Shown: positions 1 to 7,580 of the stretch, piece after piece | How the letters are laid out: each line of letters begins with the position of its first letter | Position numbering within the stretch: the first letter of the stretch is position 1 | Made by a program: the position numbers and the translations under genes | Notes under the pieces: generated by a model | What the model was told of the DNA's origin: nothing | The model's database searches: none | Seen by the model: only the letters and a program-made list of their open reading frames with translations | NCBI GenBank assembly: GCA_013697825.1 | Contig: JACCWD010000160.1 | Coordinates: 1 to 42,122, forward strand | Direction: 5' to 3' | Origin: Rubrobacter sp. | GTDB lineage: Bacteria; Actinomycetota; Rubrobacteria; Rubrobacterales; Rubrobacteraceae | Length of the DNA: 42,122 nt

Positions 1-117
1 CTGAAGAACCTGGCATACCAGAGCGGGAGGACCGTCTACCAAATCAAGCATGGCTTGCTGCGGGACTATCTCGTCCAACAGCTTAAGAATCCCACTGTTC
101 AGATGGTTCTTGCGTAA
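1..117 (+). CDS. C-terminal fragment of an unrecognised protein, cut by the window edge
   Basis: An open frame enters from the left edge and ends at TAA (115-117), giving 38 residues that begin LKNLAYQSGRTVYQIKHG. I do not recognise the family. The stretch is visibly poorer in GC than the genes that follow. It stops exactly where homology to the next gene (a phosphotransferase missing its N-terminus) begins in the same frame. A mobile-element or recombination boundary near position 117 would explain this. A transposase C-terminus is possible but I see no diagnostic motif. Confidence 0.4.
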   Translation: MKNLAYQSGRTVYQIKHGLLRDYLVQQLKNPTVQMVLA

Positions 118-891
118 GTCCTACTCTCATATAACTTCGCCGCTCCCGCCAAACGAGCCGATGCAACCCCCGCCGTCCTCAAACTCTCACTCCCCGGCGA
201 GAAGGAATTCCACTCCGAGGCCGAAGCATTGAAAATCTTCGACGGGCACGGCATCGCCCGCCTCCTCGAACTCGACATCGAAAGCGGCGCGATGCTCCTC
301 GAACGCCTCGAACCCGGCGAGAGCCTCGAAGCCATCGAAGACGACGAAGAAGCGACCGCCATCGCCGCGAACGTGATGCGAAAACTGCGAGGGCCCGCCC
401 CGCCGAGCCACTCCTTCCCGACCGTCGCCGGATGGGCGAAGGGTTTCGAGCGGCTGAGAAAAAATTGCGGAGGCGGAACCGGCCCGATGCCGACCGCGCT
501 CGTCGAGGAAGCCGAAGCCCTCTTCGACGACCTCCTCGCCACCGAAGAAAGCCCCGTCCTCCTCCACGGTGACCTCCACCACGGAAACATACTCTCGTCG
601 AGCCGGGGGTGGCTCGTCATAGACCCGAAAGGCGTCGTCGGCGAGAAAGCATACGAGACGGCGGCGATGCTCCACAACCCGTCCGGCTTCCTCGAAAACC
701 CGAACCCCGCCAAACTCCTCGAAAAAAGAATCGAAATACTATCCGAACGGCTCGGCCTCGACGAGAGCCGCGTCCGGGGATGGGGAGTCGCGCAATCCGT
801 ACTCGCCGCATATTGGAGCCTCGAAGACCACGGCGAAGTGTGGGACGAGGCTCTCGAATTCGCTCGGCTTCTTGCCAAGAAGAGCGATTAG
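118..891 (+). pseudogene. 5'-truncated aminoglycoside 6-phosphotransferase-like kinase
   Basis: The frame from 118 to TAG at 889-891 encodes about 257 residues of an APH(6)/hydroxyurea phosphotransferase-type small-molecule kinase. The family N-lobe strand is recognisable at the very start (LLSYNFAAPAKRADATPAVL), followed by the EAEAL helix. The catalytic loop reads LLHGDLHHGNIL and the metal-binding segment VIDPKG. Intact members begin roughly 30-40 residues earlier, but here an in-frame TAA (115-117) and unrelated sequence sit directly upstream. The first usable start is TTG at 229, which would remove the nucleotide-binding N-lobe strand. The gene therefore looks decapitated. If something is still translated from 229, ATP binding is probably impaired. 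A real resistance function is not implied, because this family is common as uncharacterised kinases in actinobacteria. Confidence 0.7.
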
Positions 892-929
892 CTTTTTGCC
901 TTTTTGCTAACGACCGACCGCTAATCGCT
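883..929. terminator. Inverted repeat between convergent genes
   Basis: AGCGATTAGC (883-892) is matched by its perfect complement GCTAATCGCT (920-929), with T-runs in the loop. The kinase stop codon lies inside the left arm. It sits between the convergent kinase remnant and the NifU-like gene, so a bidirectional terminator is plausible. No classical U-tract follows the right arm. Confidence 0.4.
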
Positions 930-949
930 AAAAGCGAAGCGGAGCCGCC

Positions 950-1369
950 TCAAACCGCCTCGGCCTCGGGGCGTTCGCCGCGCATCCGGTCTCTCCGGTA
1001 TTTTCTTATGGCGGATTTCAATGTGCTCAAACCCATCGTCGCGTTCCTCGTGCGGCTGCCGACGATGTCGCGCCCGATGGAGTCCACCCACTCATCGTAG
1101 TCGAGGGCGAGGACTTCCTCCATCGTGAGGTTCTCGGAGAGGGTCTTCTCCACGATCATGCTCGCCGCGCCCATGCTTATGGTGTCACCGTCCCCGGTGA
1201 AGGAGAGGTTTTCTATGAGATCCCCGTCCCCCTTTATATAAACGACGACGGAGCCGCCGCACTCCGGGCTTCCGCCGGGCATCATCGCGTCGGCGTCATC
1301 GAGAGTCCCCGAATGCCGGGGATTTTTGGAGTGATCCACGAGCCTCGCCACTCGCTCTTTGCGATCCAA
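950..1369 (-). CDS. NifU/IscU-like Fe-S scaffold protein lacking two of three cluster cysteines
   Basis: The 139-residue protein has the IscU/SufU fold signature NPRHSGTLDDAD near residues 17-27 and the first cluster loop PECGG with Cys37. The second family cysteine is replaced (ISMGAAS, about residues 64-70), and the third is also absent (RNATMGLSTL, about 108-117). Cys37 is the only cysteine in the protein. Canonical U-type scaffolds need three, so this paralogue probably cannot assemble a standard [2Fe-2S] cluster alone. It lies 86 bp downstream of the rhodanese gene on the same strand, which points to a sulfur-transfer or metal role. The start is TTG (1367-1369) preceded by GAAAGGA; an in-frame GTG follows six codons in. 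Confidence 0.75.
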   Translation of the reverse strand: MDRKERVARLVDHSKNPRHSGTLDDADAMMPGGSPECGGSVVVYIKGDGDLIENLSFTGDGDTISMGAASMIVEKTLSENLTMEEVLALDYDEWVDSIGRDIVGSRTRNATMGLSTLKSAIRKYRRDRMRGERPEAEAV

Positions 1370-1393
1370 AGTTCGTTTTCCTTTCTTCGGAAG

Positions 1394-1422
1394 GAGGAGC
1401 CGGGAAATAAACCCGGCTCCTC
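1394..1422 (-). terminator. Strong hairpin between rhodanese and NifU-like genes
   Basis: Positions 1394-1404 and 1412-1422 form a perfect 11-bp stem (GAGGAGCCGGG and its complement) around a 7-nt AT-rich loop. On the minus strand it follows the rhodanese stop and precedes the ribosome-binding region of the NifU-like gene. No long U-tract follows, so partial termination or mRNA-end stabilisation between the two genes is as likely as full termination. Confidence 0.5.
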
Positions 1423-1455
1423 GATCTCACGACCTCTTTGCCGCGAAGCGACTTA

Positions 1456-2331
1456 CTACCTCTCTATCGGGGCGCGCACCGCGTTGCCCCACTCCGTCCA
1501 CGAACCGTCGTAGTTCCGGACGTTGTCGTAGCCGAGGAGATATTTGAGGACGAACCACGTGTGCGAACTCCGCTCGCCGATGCGGCAGTACGCGATGACG
1601 TCGTCGTCGGATTTGAGTCCGGCGTTGCCTTCGTAAAGCTCCTTGAGTTCGTCCGCGCTCTTGAAGGTGCCGTCCTCACGCACCGCCTGCGCCCACGGGA
1701 CGTTCGCCGCGCCGGGGATGTGGCCGCCGCGAAGCGAGCCTTCCTGCGGATAGTCCGGCATGTGGAGAAGCTCGCCCGAGTACTCGCCGGGGCTTCTCAC
1801 GTCTATCATCGATCCGCCGCTTCCGACTTTGTCGAGGTGCTTCTCGACATCCTCTTTGAATGCCCGGATCTTCGAGTCGTCGCGGGCGGGAACCGGATAG
1901 CTCGTCTTCTCGAAAGACGGCACGTCCTGCGTCAACTCGCGCCCTTCGGCCTCCCACTTGACGCGGCCGCCGTCCATGACCTTCACGTTGTCGTGGCCGA
2001 AAAGCTGGAAGACCCACAAAGCGTACGTCGCCCACCAATTATTTTTGTCGCCGTAGAAAACGACCGTCGTATCCGGCGTGATCCCTTTCTCGCCCATAAG
2101 CTCCGCGAAGCGCTCCGGATCGAGGTAGTCGCGCACGAGCGGGTCGTTGAGATCCTCGACCCAGTCTATCTTCACCGAGTTCGGCACATGCCCCGTCTCA
2201 TAGAGAAGCACGTCCTCGTCCGACTCCGCGATGCGGATGGACGGGTCGTCGAGATGCTCGGCCACCCACTCCGTGCTTACCAATGCGTCCGGGTGCGCGT
2301 ATCCCTTTTGCTGAATATCCTGCTCGGTCAT
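1456..2331 (-). CDS. sseA: Thiosulfate sulfurtransferase (tandem rhodanese)
   Basis: This 291-residue protein transfers sulfane sulfur from thiosulfate or 3-mercaptopyruvate to a thiophilic acceptor. Two rhodanese domains are visible. The N-terminal one (about 15-130) is catalytically dead, with [11 protein letters not shown] and no cysteine. The C-terminal one (about 155-285) carries the active loop [13 protein letters not shown] with Cys at about residue 249. The CRIGERS loop is the actinobacterial SseA/CysA type. The start chosen is ATG at 2329-2331, with GGAGGAAGG a few bases upstream; a longer frame to 2400 lacks a Shine-Dalgarno sequence and runs into the promoter. A promoter and palindrome lie upstream (2384-2424). 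The NifU-like gene follows. Confidence 0.9.
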   Translation of the reverse strand: MTEQDIQQKGYAHPDALVSTEWVAEHLDDPSIRIAESDEDVLLYETGHVPNSVKIDWVEDLNDPLVRDYLDPERFAELMGEKGITPDTTVVFYGDKNNWWATYALWVFQLFGHDNVKVMDGGRVKWEAEGRELTQDVPSFEKTSYPVPARDDSKIRAFKEDVEKHLDKVGSGGSMIDVRSPGEYSGELLHMPDYPQEGSLRGGHIPGAANVPWAQAVREDGTFKSADELKELYEGNAGLKSDDDVIAYCRIGERSSHTWFVLKYLLGYDNVRNYDGSWTEWGNAVRAPIER

Positions 2332-2383
2332 ACTCTCGCCTTCCTCCTTCGACTGTTTCGATCTCCGTTTTACACGAAGAGGT

Positions 2384-2424
2384 ATTGTAAACCATCCCAC
2401 CCATCTCCGACAAAGTTTGTCGGA
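2384..2424 (-). promoter_or_regulatory. Rhodanese promoter with overlapping TCCGAC/GTCGGA palindrome
   Basis: Read on the minus strand, a -35-like TTGTCG (2413-2408) and a -10-like TACAAT (2389-2384) are separated by 18 bp. The palindrome TCCGACAAAGTTTGTCGGA (2406-2424, 9-bp arms, 1-nt centre) covers the -35 box. That is a typical place for a repressor or redox/sulfur regulator to bind. The same half-sites form the palindrome beside the sulfate-assimilation promoter at 19855-19879. Confidence 0.6.
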
Positions 2425-2458
2425 ATTAAGCTCGCCGCGCCTTCGGCTCCGCTCCGGT

Positions 2459-2533
2459 TCTCAGCTAAAAACCAAGAACTAAAAACTGGGAACCGAGAAC
2501 GGCGAGCAAAGCGAGTGCCTCCCCACTCCCTGT
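2459..2533. repeat. Dispersed repeat family A joined to family C
   Basis: The stretch mixes short modules of the form CAGCTAAAAACC, AAGAACTAAAAAC and GGGAACCGAGAACGG (family A). A GCGAGCAAAGCGAGTG...CTCCCCACTCC module (family C) follows. Related copies lie at 17191-17247, 19908-19966, 31638-31686 and 37238-37290 (A), and at 5520-5575, 11199-11241 and 24397-24430 (C). All copies are intergenic. Confidence 0.7.
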
Positions 2534-2535
2534 TT

Positions 2536-2541
2536 TATACT
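2536..2541 (+). promoter_or_regulatory. Candidate -10 element for leaderless fbiC
   Basis: TATACT ends 8 nt before the fbiC ATG at 2550, and no Shine-Dalgarno sequence precedes that ATG. This spacing would place the transcription start at or next to the start codon, giving a leaderless mRNA, which is common in actinobacteria. I see no convincing -35 box. Confidence 0.4.
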
Positions 2542-2549
2542 CGCGGGCT

Positions 2550-4931
2550 ATGGACACCGACACGAGTTACGAGGCTATGATCTCGAAGACGATCTCCGGC
2601 GGATACACCCGCGACGAGGCGTACGCCCTCGCGAAGTCCGCCTTCGCCGACCCCGAACCCGCGATGGCGGCGGCGGCGAAAATACGCGATGAAGCCTTCG
2701 GGCCGCGCGTCACGTATTCGCGCAAAGTCTTCATTCCGCTCACGCAGCTTTGCCGCGACAACTGCGGATATTGCACCTTCGCCCATCCCCCGAAGGAGGG
2801 CGAACGAGCATACCTCACCCCCAACAAAGTCCTCGAAACAGCGAGGGCCGGGGCGGAGGCGGGCTGCAAAGAAGTCCTCTTCACCCTCGGCGACAAACCC
2901 GAGAAACGATATAAGGAAGCACGCGATGAACTCGAAGAACTCGGGTTCTCCACGACCATCGAATACCTCGCGCACGTTTCGCGGCTCGTCTTCGAGGAGA
3001 CGGGGCTTTTGCCGCACGCGAACCCCGGCGTTCTCTCGGAGGACGACCTCGAAACGCTCCGAGGCGTCTCCGTCTCTCAGGGAATAATGATGGAGGAAGT
3101 CTCGGGCCGCCTCCTCGGGCGGAACCTCGCCCACTTCGCCTCGCCGGACAAAGTTCCGGAGAGAAGGCTCGAAACCCTCGAAGCGGCGGGCCGGATGCGT
3201 GTCCCGTTCACGACGGGCATCCTCATCGGCATCGGGGAGAGCGTCGAGGAGCGGGTGGACACGCTCCTCGCCATCCGCGACATCCATAAAAGATACGGCC
3301 ACGTTCAAGAATGCATCGTCCAGAATTTCCGGGCGAAGCCGGGGACGAGGATGGAGAGTGATCCGGAGCCTTCCGAGAAGGACATGCTCGCGACCATCGC
3401 GCTCGCGCGTCTCCTCCTCCCGAACGACATGACCGTTCAAGCCCCGCCGAACCTCGCGGACGAAGGGGATGCGAATTACGCCCGGTACATAGACGCGGGC
3501 ATAAACGACTGGGGCGGGGTCTCGCCCGTCACCCCGGACCACGTAAACCCCGAGCGACCGTGGCCCCATCTCGACGAACTCGAACGCGCGACCGAGGCGA
3601 AGGGACACCTCCTCCTCGAACGCCTCGCGCTCCATCCATCGTACGCCCTCGAAGCCGAGGAGTGGGTGGACGAAAAGCTCCGCCCGAAGGTTCTCGCGAA
3701 CATGGACGCCGAAGGCTTCGCCCGCGTCGAAACGTGGTCGCCGGGAAGCTCGGAGGCCGTGCCAGAGAAAGGCATCCTCGAAGCGCGGGGCTTCCGTCCG
3801 TCTAAAGTGAGGCCCGAGTTCGCAGAGGCTCTCGCCGGGGCCGGGGAGCGCGACCTCACGGAGGAGGAAATATCCACCCTCTTCACGGCGCGGGGAACCG
3901 AACTCGCCGAGCTTTGCAAAGTCGCCGACGAGCTTCGCAAAGAGACCGTCGGCGACGAAATAACGTACGTTATAAATCGGAACATAAACTACACGAACCT
4001 TTGTTATTTTCGGTGCAAATTCTGCGCCTTCTCGAAAGGCCCAAAGTCATTGAATCTTCGCGGCGACCCGTATCTCCTCGACACGGATGAAGTCGCCCGC
4101 CGCGCCCGCGAGGCGTGGGAGAAGGGCGCGACAGAGGTGTGCATGGTCGGGGGGATACACGGGAGCTTCACCGGGCAAAATTACATCGAGTACCTTCGGG
4201 CGGTGAAGGACGAGGTGCCGGAGATGCACGTCCACGCCTTCACGCCGCTCGAAGTCTCACAAGGCGCGAAAACGCTCGGCATCTCCGTCGAAGAGTTTTT
4301 GGTCGAACTCAAAGACGCGGGACTCGGGACGTTGCCGGGAACCGCCGCCGAAATACTCGACGACGACATACGGAAGATAATTTGCCCGGACAAGATAAAC
4401 ACCCGCGAGTGGGCGGATGTGATGCGAGCCGCGCACGAAGTCGGGCTTCGGGCGACGACGACGATCATGTTCGGCCACGTGGACGGCCCGAGGAATTGGG
4501 CGAAGCATCTCCTCGTTCTTCGAGACATACAAGCCGAGACGGGCGGGTTCACGGAGTTCGTGCCGCTCCCGTTCGTCCATATGGGGGCACCGCTGTTTTT
4601 GCAGGGGAACTCGCGGCGCGGCCCGACGTTCGCCGAGACGGTGAAGATGCACGCGGTCGGGAGGATCTCGCTCCACGGGTACATAGACAACATACAAGTT
4701 TCGTGGGTCAAGCTCGGCATCGAAGGGGCGAAGCTCGCGCTCGAGAGCGGATGCAACGACCTCGGCGGAACTTTGATGAACGAGAGCATCTCCCGCGCCG
4801 CCGGAGCGAGCCACGGTCAGGAAATGCTCCCCGGCGACCTCGAACGGGCGATACGGGAGATCGGGCGCGTCCCGAGGCGGCGGACGACATTGTATGGAAC
4901 TCCGGATCGGGTGGAGCCTTCGGTGGTGTGA
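2550..4931 (+). CDS. fbiC: FO synthase, fused CofG-CofH
   Basis: This 793-residue enzyme makes FO, the deazaflavin chromophore of coenzyme F420, from tyrosine and 5-amino-6-ribitylamino-uracil. It contains two radical-SAM modules. The N-terminal CofG-type module has its [4Fe-4S]-binding CRDNCGYC at Cys68, 72 and 75. The C-terminal CofH-type module has CYFRCKFC at Cys485, 489 and 492. The length and domain order match the single-chain FbiC of actinobacteria; archaea use two proteins. The ATG at 2550 has no obvious ribosome-binding site but sits just after a TATACT box. The remaining F420 genes are elsewhere in the window: cofD-cofC-cofE at 20-22 kb and an FbiB-C-like reductase at 7.6 kb. Confidence 0.96.
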   Translation: MDTDTSYEAMISKTISGGYTRDEAYALAKSAFADPEPAMAAAAKIRDEAFGPRVTYSRKVFIPLTQLCRDNCGYCTFAHPPKEGERAYLTPNKVLETARAGAEAGCKEVLFTLGDKPEKRYKEARDELEELGFSTTIEYLAHVSRLVFEETGLLPHANPGVLSEDDLETLRGVSVSQGIMMEEVSGRLLGRNLAHFASPDKVPERRLETLEAAGRMRVPFTTGILIGIGESVEERVDTLLAIRDIHKRYGHVQECIVQNFRAKPGTRMESDPEPSEKDMLATIALARLLLPNDMTVQAPPNLADEGDANYARYIDAGINDWGGVSPVTPDHVNPERPWPHLDELERATEAKGHLLLERLALHPSYALEAEEWVDEKLRPKVLANMDAEGFARVETWSPGSSEAVPEKGILEARGFRPSKVRPEFAEALAGAGERDLTEEEISTLFTARGTELAELCKVADELRKETVGDEITYVINRNINYTNLCYFRCKFCAFSKGPKSLNLRGDPYLLDTDEVARRAREAWEKGATEVCMVGGIHGSFTGQNYIEYLRAVKDEVPEMHVHAFTPLEVSQGAKTLGISVEEFLVELKDAGLGTLPGTAAEILDDDIRKIICPDKINTREWADVMRAAHEVGLRATTTIMFGHVDGPRNWAKHLLVLRDIQAETGGFTEFVPLPFVHMGAPLFLQGNSRRGPTFAETVKMHAVGRISLHGYIDNIQVSWVKLGIEGAKLALESGCNDLGGTLMNESISRAAGASHGQEMLPGDLERAIREIGRVPRRRTTLYGTPDRVEPSVV

Positions 4932-4940
4932 GGAGAGGGA

Positions 4941-5501
4941 GTGAAAGATGGATACGTTCTCGTCGAGGAGGCTCCGCCGGTCGAGGATTATAACCGGGTG
5001 AGATCCCGCGCCGGACTGACAGCGGAGTTCACAAAGGTTGAGCCACCATGCCATCGAAGTCCCGCTCGGCGAGGGCGGCTCGACCGGGGAGTATTTCCTG
5101 ATGCCTGAAGCCTGAAGCCTGAAGCCCGGCTTGCGTCAGGATTGATCCTGACGCAAGCCGCTGTGAGAACCAAAGCCCCGGAGGCGGTTCGGGCCGGACT
5201 CGCGAACTCAGTGTACGCGGTTCGCGTCGAGCGCGACGATGAGACGGTCGGCATCGGGAGGATCATCGGCGACGGGGCTTTGTTTTTCGAGATCGTGGAC
5301 ATGGCCGTTCTCCCCGGTCATCAAGGAAACGGCCTCGGAGACGCCATCATGGCCGCCCTCATGGGCTATTTGCGCGGGAACGCCCGCCCCGGCTCCTTCG
5401 TCGGCCTCTTCGCCGGGGAAGGAGTTTCGGATTTCTATGAAAAGTACGGCTTCGAGGCGCGAGACGAAAAGTTTCCGGGAATGCACACCGTGATCCCATA
5501 A
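4941..5501 (+). pseudogene. GNAT acetyltransferase gene interrupted by an insert with an in-frame stop
   Basis: The 5' part, from GTG 4941 (after GAGAGGGA), encodes KDGYVLVEEAPPVEDYNRV and then RSRAGLT, typical of the start of a GNAT protein. The matching continuation TKAPEAVRAGLANSVYAV resumes at about 5169 in the same frame. It carries the acetyl-CoA-binding loop VLPGHQGNGLGDAIM and the C-terminal FYEKYGF. About 147 bp lie between the parts (5022-5168), including TGA at 5106-5108, so full-length translation is blocked. Only a truncated product from TTG 5142 remains possible. The gene follows fbiC by 9 bp. The natural substrate is unknown. Confidence 0.75.
5022..5168. mobile_element. Palindrome-bearing insert inside the GNAT gene
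   Basis: The segment separates two parts of the GNAT protein that align contiguously with the family. It contains tandem CCTGAAG modules (family B, about 5104-5124). Next comes a perfect 16-bp inverted repeat, CGGCTTGCGTCAGGAT (5127-5142) and its complement (5145-5160), around a 2-nt centre. No transposase is encoded, so this would be a non-autonomous or REP-like element. The length is close to a multiple of three, so the frame is kept apart from the stop. The ends are judged only from protein homology. Confidence 0.55.
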
Positions 5502-5519
5502 ACACCCCCGCCCCACCTT

Positions 5520-5575
5520 TTCCGACTCCCGAAGCGAGCGAAGCGATGGGACCTCCAGACTCCCCACTCCTGAAC
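5520..5575. repeat. Family C intergenic repeat
   Basis: The sequence reads CCGACTCCCGAAGCGAGCGA, then AGCGATGGGACCTCCAGACT, then CCCCACTCC. It matches 11199-11241 closely and is partly shared with 2500-2533 and 24397-24430. It lies between the GNAT remnant and the convergent transporter gene, where it may also act as a transcript end. Confidence 0.6.
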
Positions 5576-5609
5576 CCGTGAGCGATGGAATATTCCGCGA
5601 GGTTCCGCG

Positions 5610-6965
5610 TTACAACCCCGCCCCCAAAAACAAAAGTACCCCGATCATCACCGCCCCGCTCAGAAACAGGGTGATCGCCGTGTATCCGAGGATGTCGCGG
5701 ATGCCGAGTCCGGCGACGGCGAGGAGCGGGACCGCCCAGAATGGCTGGATCATGTTCGTCCATTGATCCCCGTACGCGATAGCCATAATAATGACCTCAT
5801 GCTCGACTCCGATCTGGTCGGCGGCCTCGATGAAGATGGGAGCCTGAACGGCGAACTGCCCGCCCCCCGACGGTATGAACATATTCACGAGCCCGGCGAA
5901 GAGCATCGTGAAAACGCCGAGAGTACCCGGCGTCGAGATGCCCACGAAGAACGAGGCGAGTATCTCCACAAGCCCCGTGACGGTCATCATACCGATGATC
6001 CCCGCATAGAACGGATATTGAAGGAGCACCGGCCCGACCGTCTTCCCAGCGTCCGCGATGAGCGCCGCGAGATGCGCCGCGTTCCGCACAAAGAGAAGAA
6101 TCACCGCGAGGAACGACCAGTTCACGATGTCGAAGGTGAGCGCGAACCCATCCTGAATGAAATACACCGCAAGGTATATGAGGAGCGCCACACCGATGAT
6201 CGTCGTGACGGCGCGCGAGCCGTTGAAGGTATCCGCCGGCCCCCTCGACTCCCTCTCGCCGGGGGCGGTTTGTATCGGGCCGTCGTCGGAGGCCGCGTCG
6301 CTGTCGAACTCGACGATGCGCTCCTCGCCCTTCGGCGCGAGGAGAACCATGCCCGCGATCGTCACCCCGAGCACGAGGACGATGGCGAGGATGTTCCACC
6401 ACGCGAAGATCGTCTCGGTGACGGGGACGAGCGGCGCGAGATCCTCGAAGAAATCGCCCGGCGTCGCGGCGGCGAGCGGCCCCGACCCGGAATACCCCAT
6501 GTGCCACACTACGAACCCCGAATACGCGCAAGCCACGAGGAGCGGATAATGGAGCCGGACGCCCCTCTCGCGGGCGGAGCGGGCGACTTGAACGGCCATG
6601 ATGCCACCGACGATAAGCCCGATCCCGAACGACACGAGCGAGGCGAGCCCCGCCACGAGCGTCACGAAGGCATAAGCCGCCGCCGGAGATGATGGAATGC
6701 TCGATATGCTCCGAAGAAACCGATGCACCGGCCCCGTGTTCGCGAGCGTGTACCCGAGGAGGAGGACGAGGCAAATTTGCGTCATGAACGAGAGAAGCCC
6801 CGCGAGGCCGTCCCCCCATCCGCGCACTATTTCGAGCGTCGAACTCCCCGTCATGGTGAAGCACATCGCCGCCACGATGAACGTGAGGATGATGGCGAAG
6901 ACGAAGCTGTCCGGGAGCCACCGCTCCACCACCCGCACCATCGGCCGCGCAACCGCCCGCAACAT
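5610..6965 (-). CDS. atoE: AtoE-family short-chain fatty acid transporter
   Basis: This 451-residue membrane protein is rich in hydrophobic segments, about ten or more predicted by eye. It has the AtoE signatures WLPDSFVFAIILTF near the N-terminus, FGIGLIVGGIMA, and the C-terminal block FIPSGGGQFAVQAP followed by YGDQWTNMIQPFWAVPLLA. AtoE proteins are predicted to import short-chain fatty acids such as acetoacetate or butyrate. A charged, probably cytoplasmic loop (about residues 210-245) separates two membrane halves. The ATG at 6965 is preceded by GGGGAGGAG at good spacing. The beta-oxidation genes at 30-38 kb could use the imported substrate. That link is an inference. Confidence 0.9.
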   Translation of the reverse strand: MLRAVARPMVRVVERWLPDSFVFAIILTFIVAAMCFTMTGSSTLEIVRGWGDGLAGLLSFMTQICLVLLLGYTLANTGPVHRFLRSISSIPSSPAAAYAFVTLVAGLASLVSFGIGLIVGGIMAVQVARSARERGVRLHYPLLVACAYSGFVVWHMGYSGSGPLAAATPGDFFEDLAPLVPVTETIFAWWNILAIVLVLGVTIAGMVLLAPKGEERIVEFDSDAASDDGPIQTAPGERESRGPADTFNGSRAVTTIIGVALLIYLAVYFIQDGFALTFDIVNWSFLAVILLFVRNAAHLAALIADAGKTVGPVLLQYPFYAGIIGMMTVTGLVEILASFFVGISTPGTLGVFTMLFAGLVNMFIPSGGGQFAVQAPIFIEAADQIGVEHEVIIMAIAYGDQWTNMIQPFWAVPLLAVAGLGIRDILGYTAITLFLSGAVMIGVLLFLGAGL

Positions 6966-7106
6966 AGAAACTCCTCCCCGTGGATTTTCATTTCCCCGTG
7001 CCGCCCGAATGATATGAAAATCCCGGCCTCCGCGCTCGCATCCGCGCTCGCGCCCCTCCCGAGCCGATAAGATCCCACCCGAAGGCCACGCGAACGGGGA
7101 GGCAAA

Positions 7107-7556
7107 ATGGGCGGTTTTTTACAGAGACTCTTCCGGGGAGGCTCCCGCGACTCCCGCGAAAAGGAGCCGCGGAAACCCCCACTCCTCGACGAAGAAGAAC
7201 TCGAACGCATCGGCACGGAAGAAGACCTCCTCCGAAACTACGAAGAGGCGGCCCATCGAAACTTCCGGGCGATGGAGGCGGAGCAAAACGGCGACATCGA
7301 ACTCGCCGTCTCGCTATACGAAGAGAGCGTTGCCGAGGATTTCGTCGAAGCGCATCCATACGAACGCCTCGCGAACCTCCACGAACGACGCGGCGACTAT
7401 GGCGAAGCCCTCCGCGTGACGGAGAAGTTCATACACCTCGCGAAGAGCGGGAGACTCCCGAAAGGCTCGCAACGTTCGGCGGATCGCCGCCTTCCCGAGT
7501 TCGAGTCTCGGGCGGTGGAGTACCGGGGGCCGGGCGATGCGCCTCGAATGAAATAA
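7107..7556 (+). CDS. Small TPR-like protein of unknown function
   Basis: The protein has 149 residues. A basic N-terminal region (GGFLQRLFRGGSRDSREKE) is followed by helices resembling two tetratricopeptide repeats: NYEEAAHRNFRAMEAEQNGD then IELAVSLYEESVAEDF, and HPYERLANLHERRGDYGEAL. Such repeats usually bind proteins. GGGGAGG precedes the ATG by 5 bases. It is monocistronic and convergent with the PPOX-nitroreductase gene. Confidence 0.7.
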   Translation: MGGFLQRLFRGGSRDSREKEPRKPPLLDEEELERIGTEEDLLRNYEEAAHRNFRAMEAEQNGDIELAVSLYEESVAEDFVEAHPYERLANLHERRGDYGEALRVTEKFIHLAKSGRLPKGSQRSADRRLPEFESRAVEYRGPGDAPRMK

Positions 7557-7580
7557 CCCGCCGTTCACACGGACTCGACG

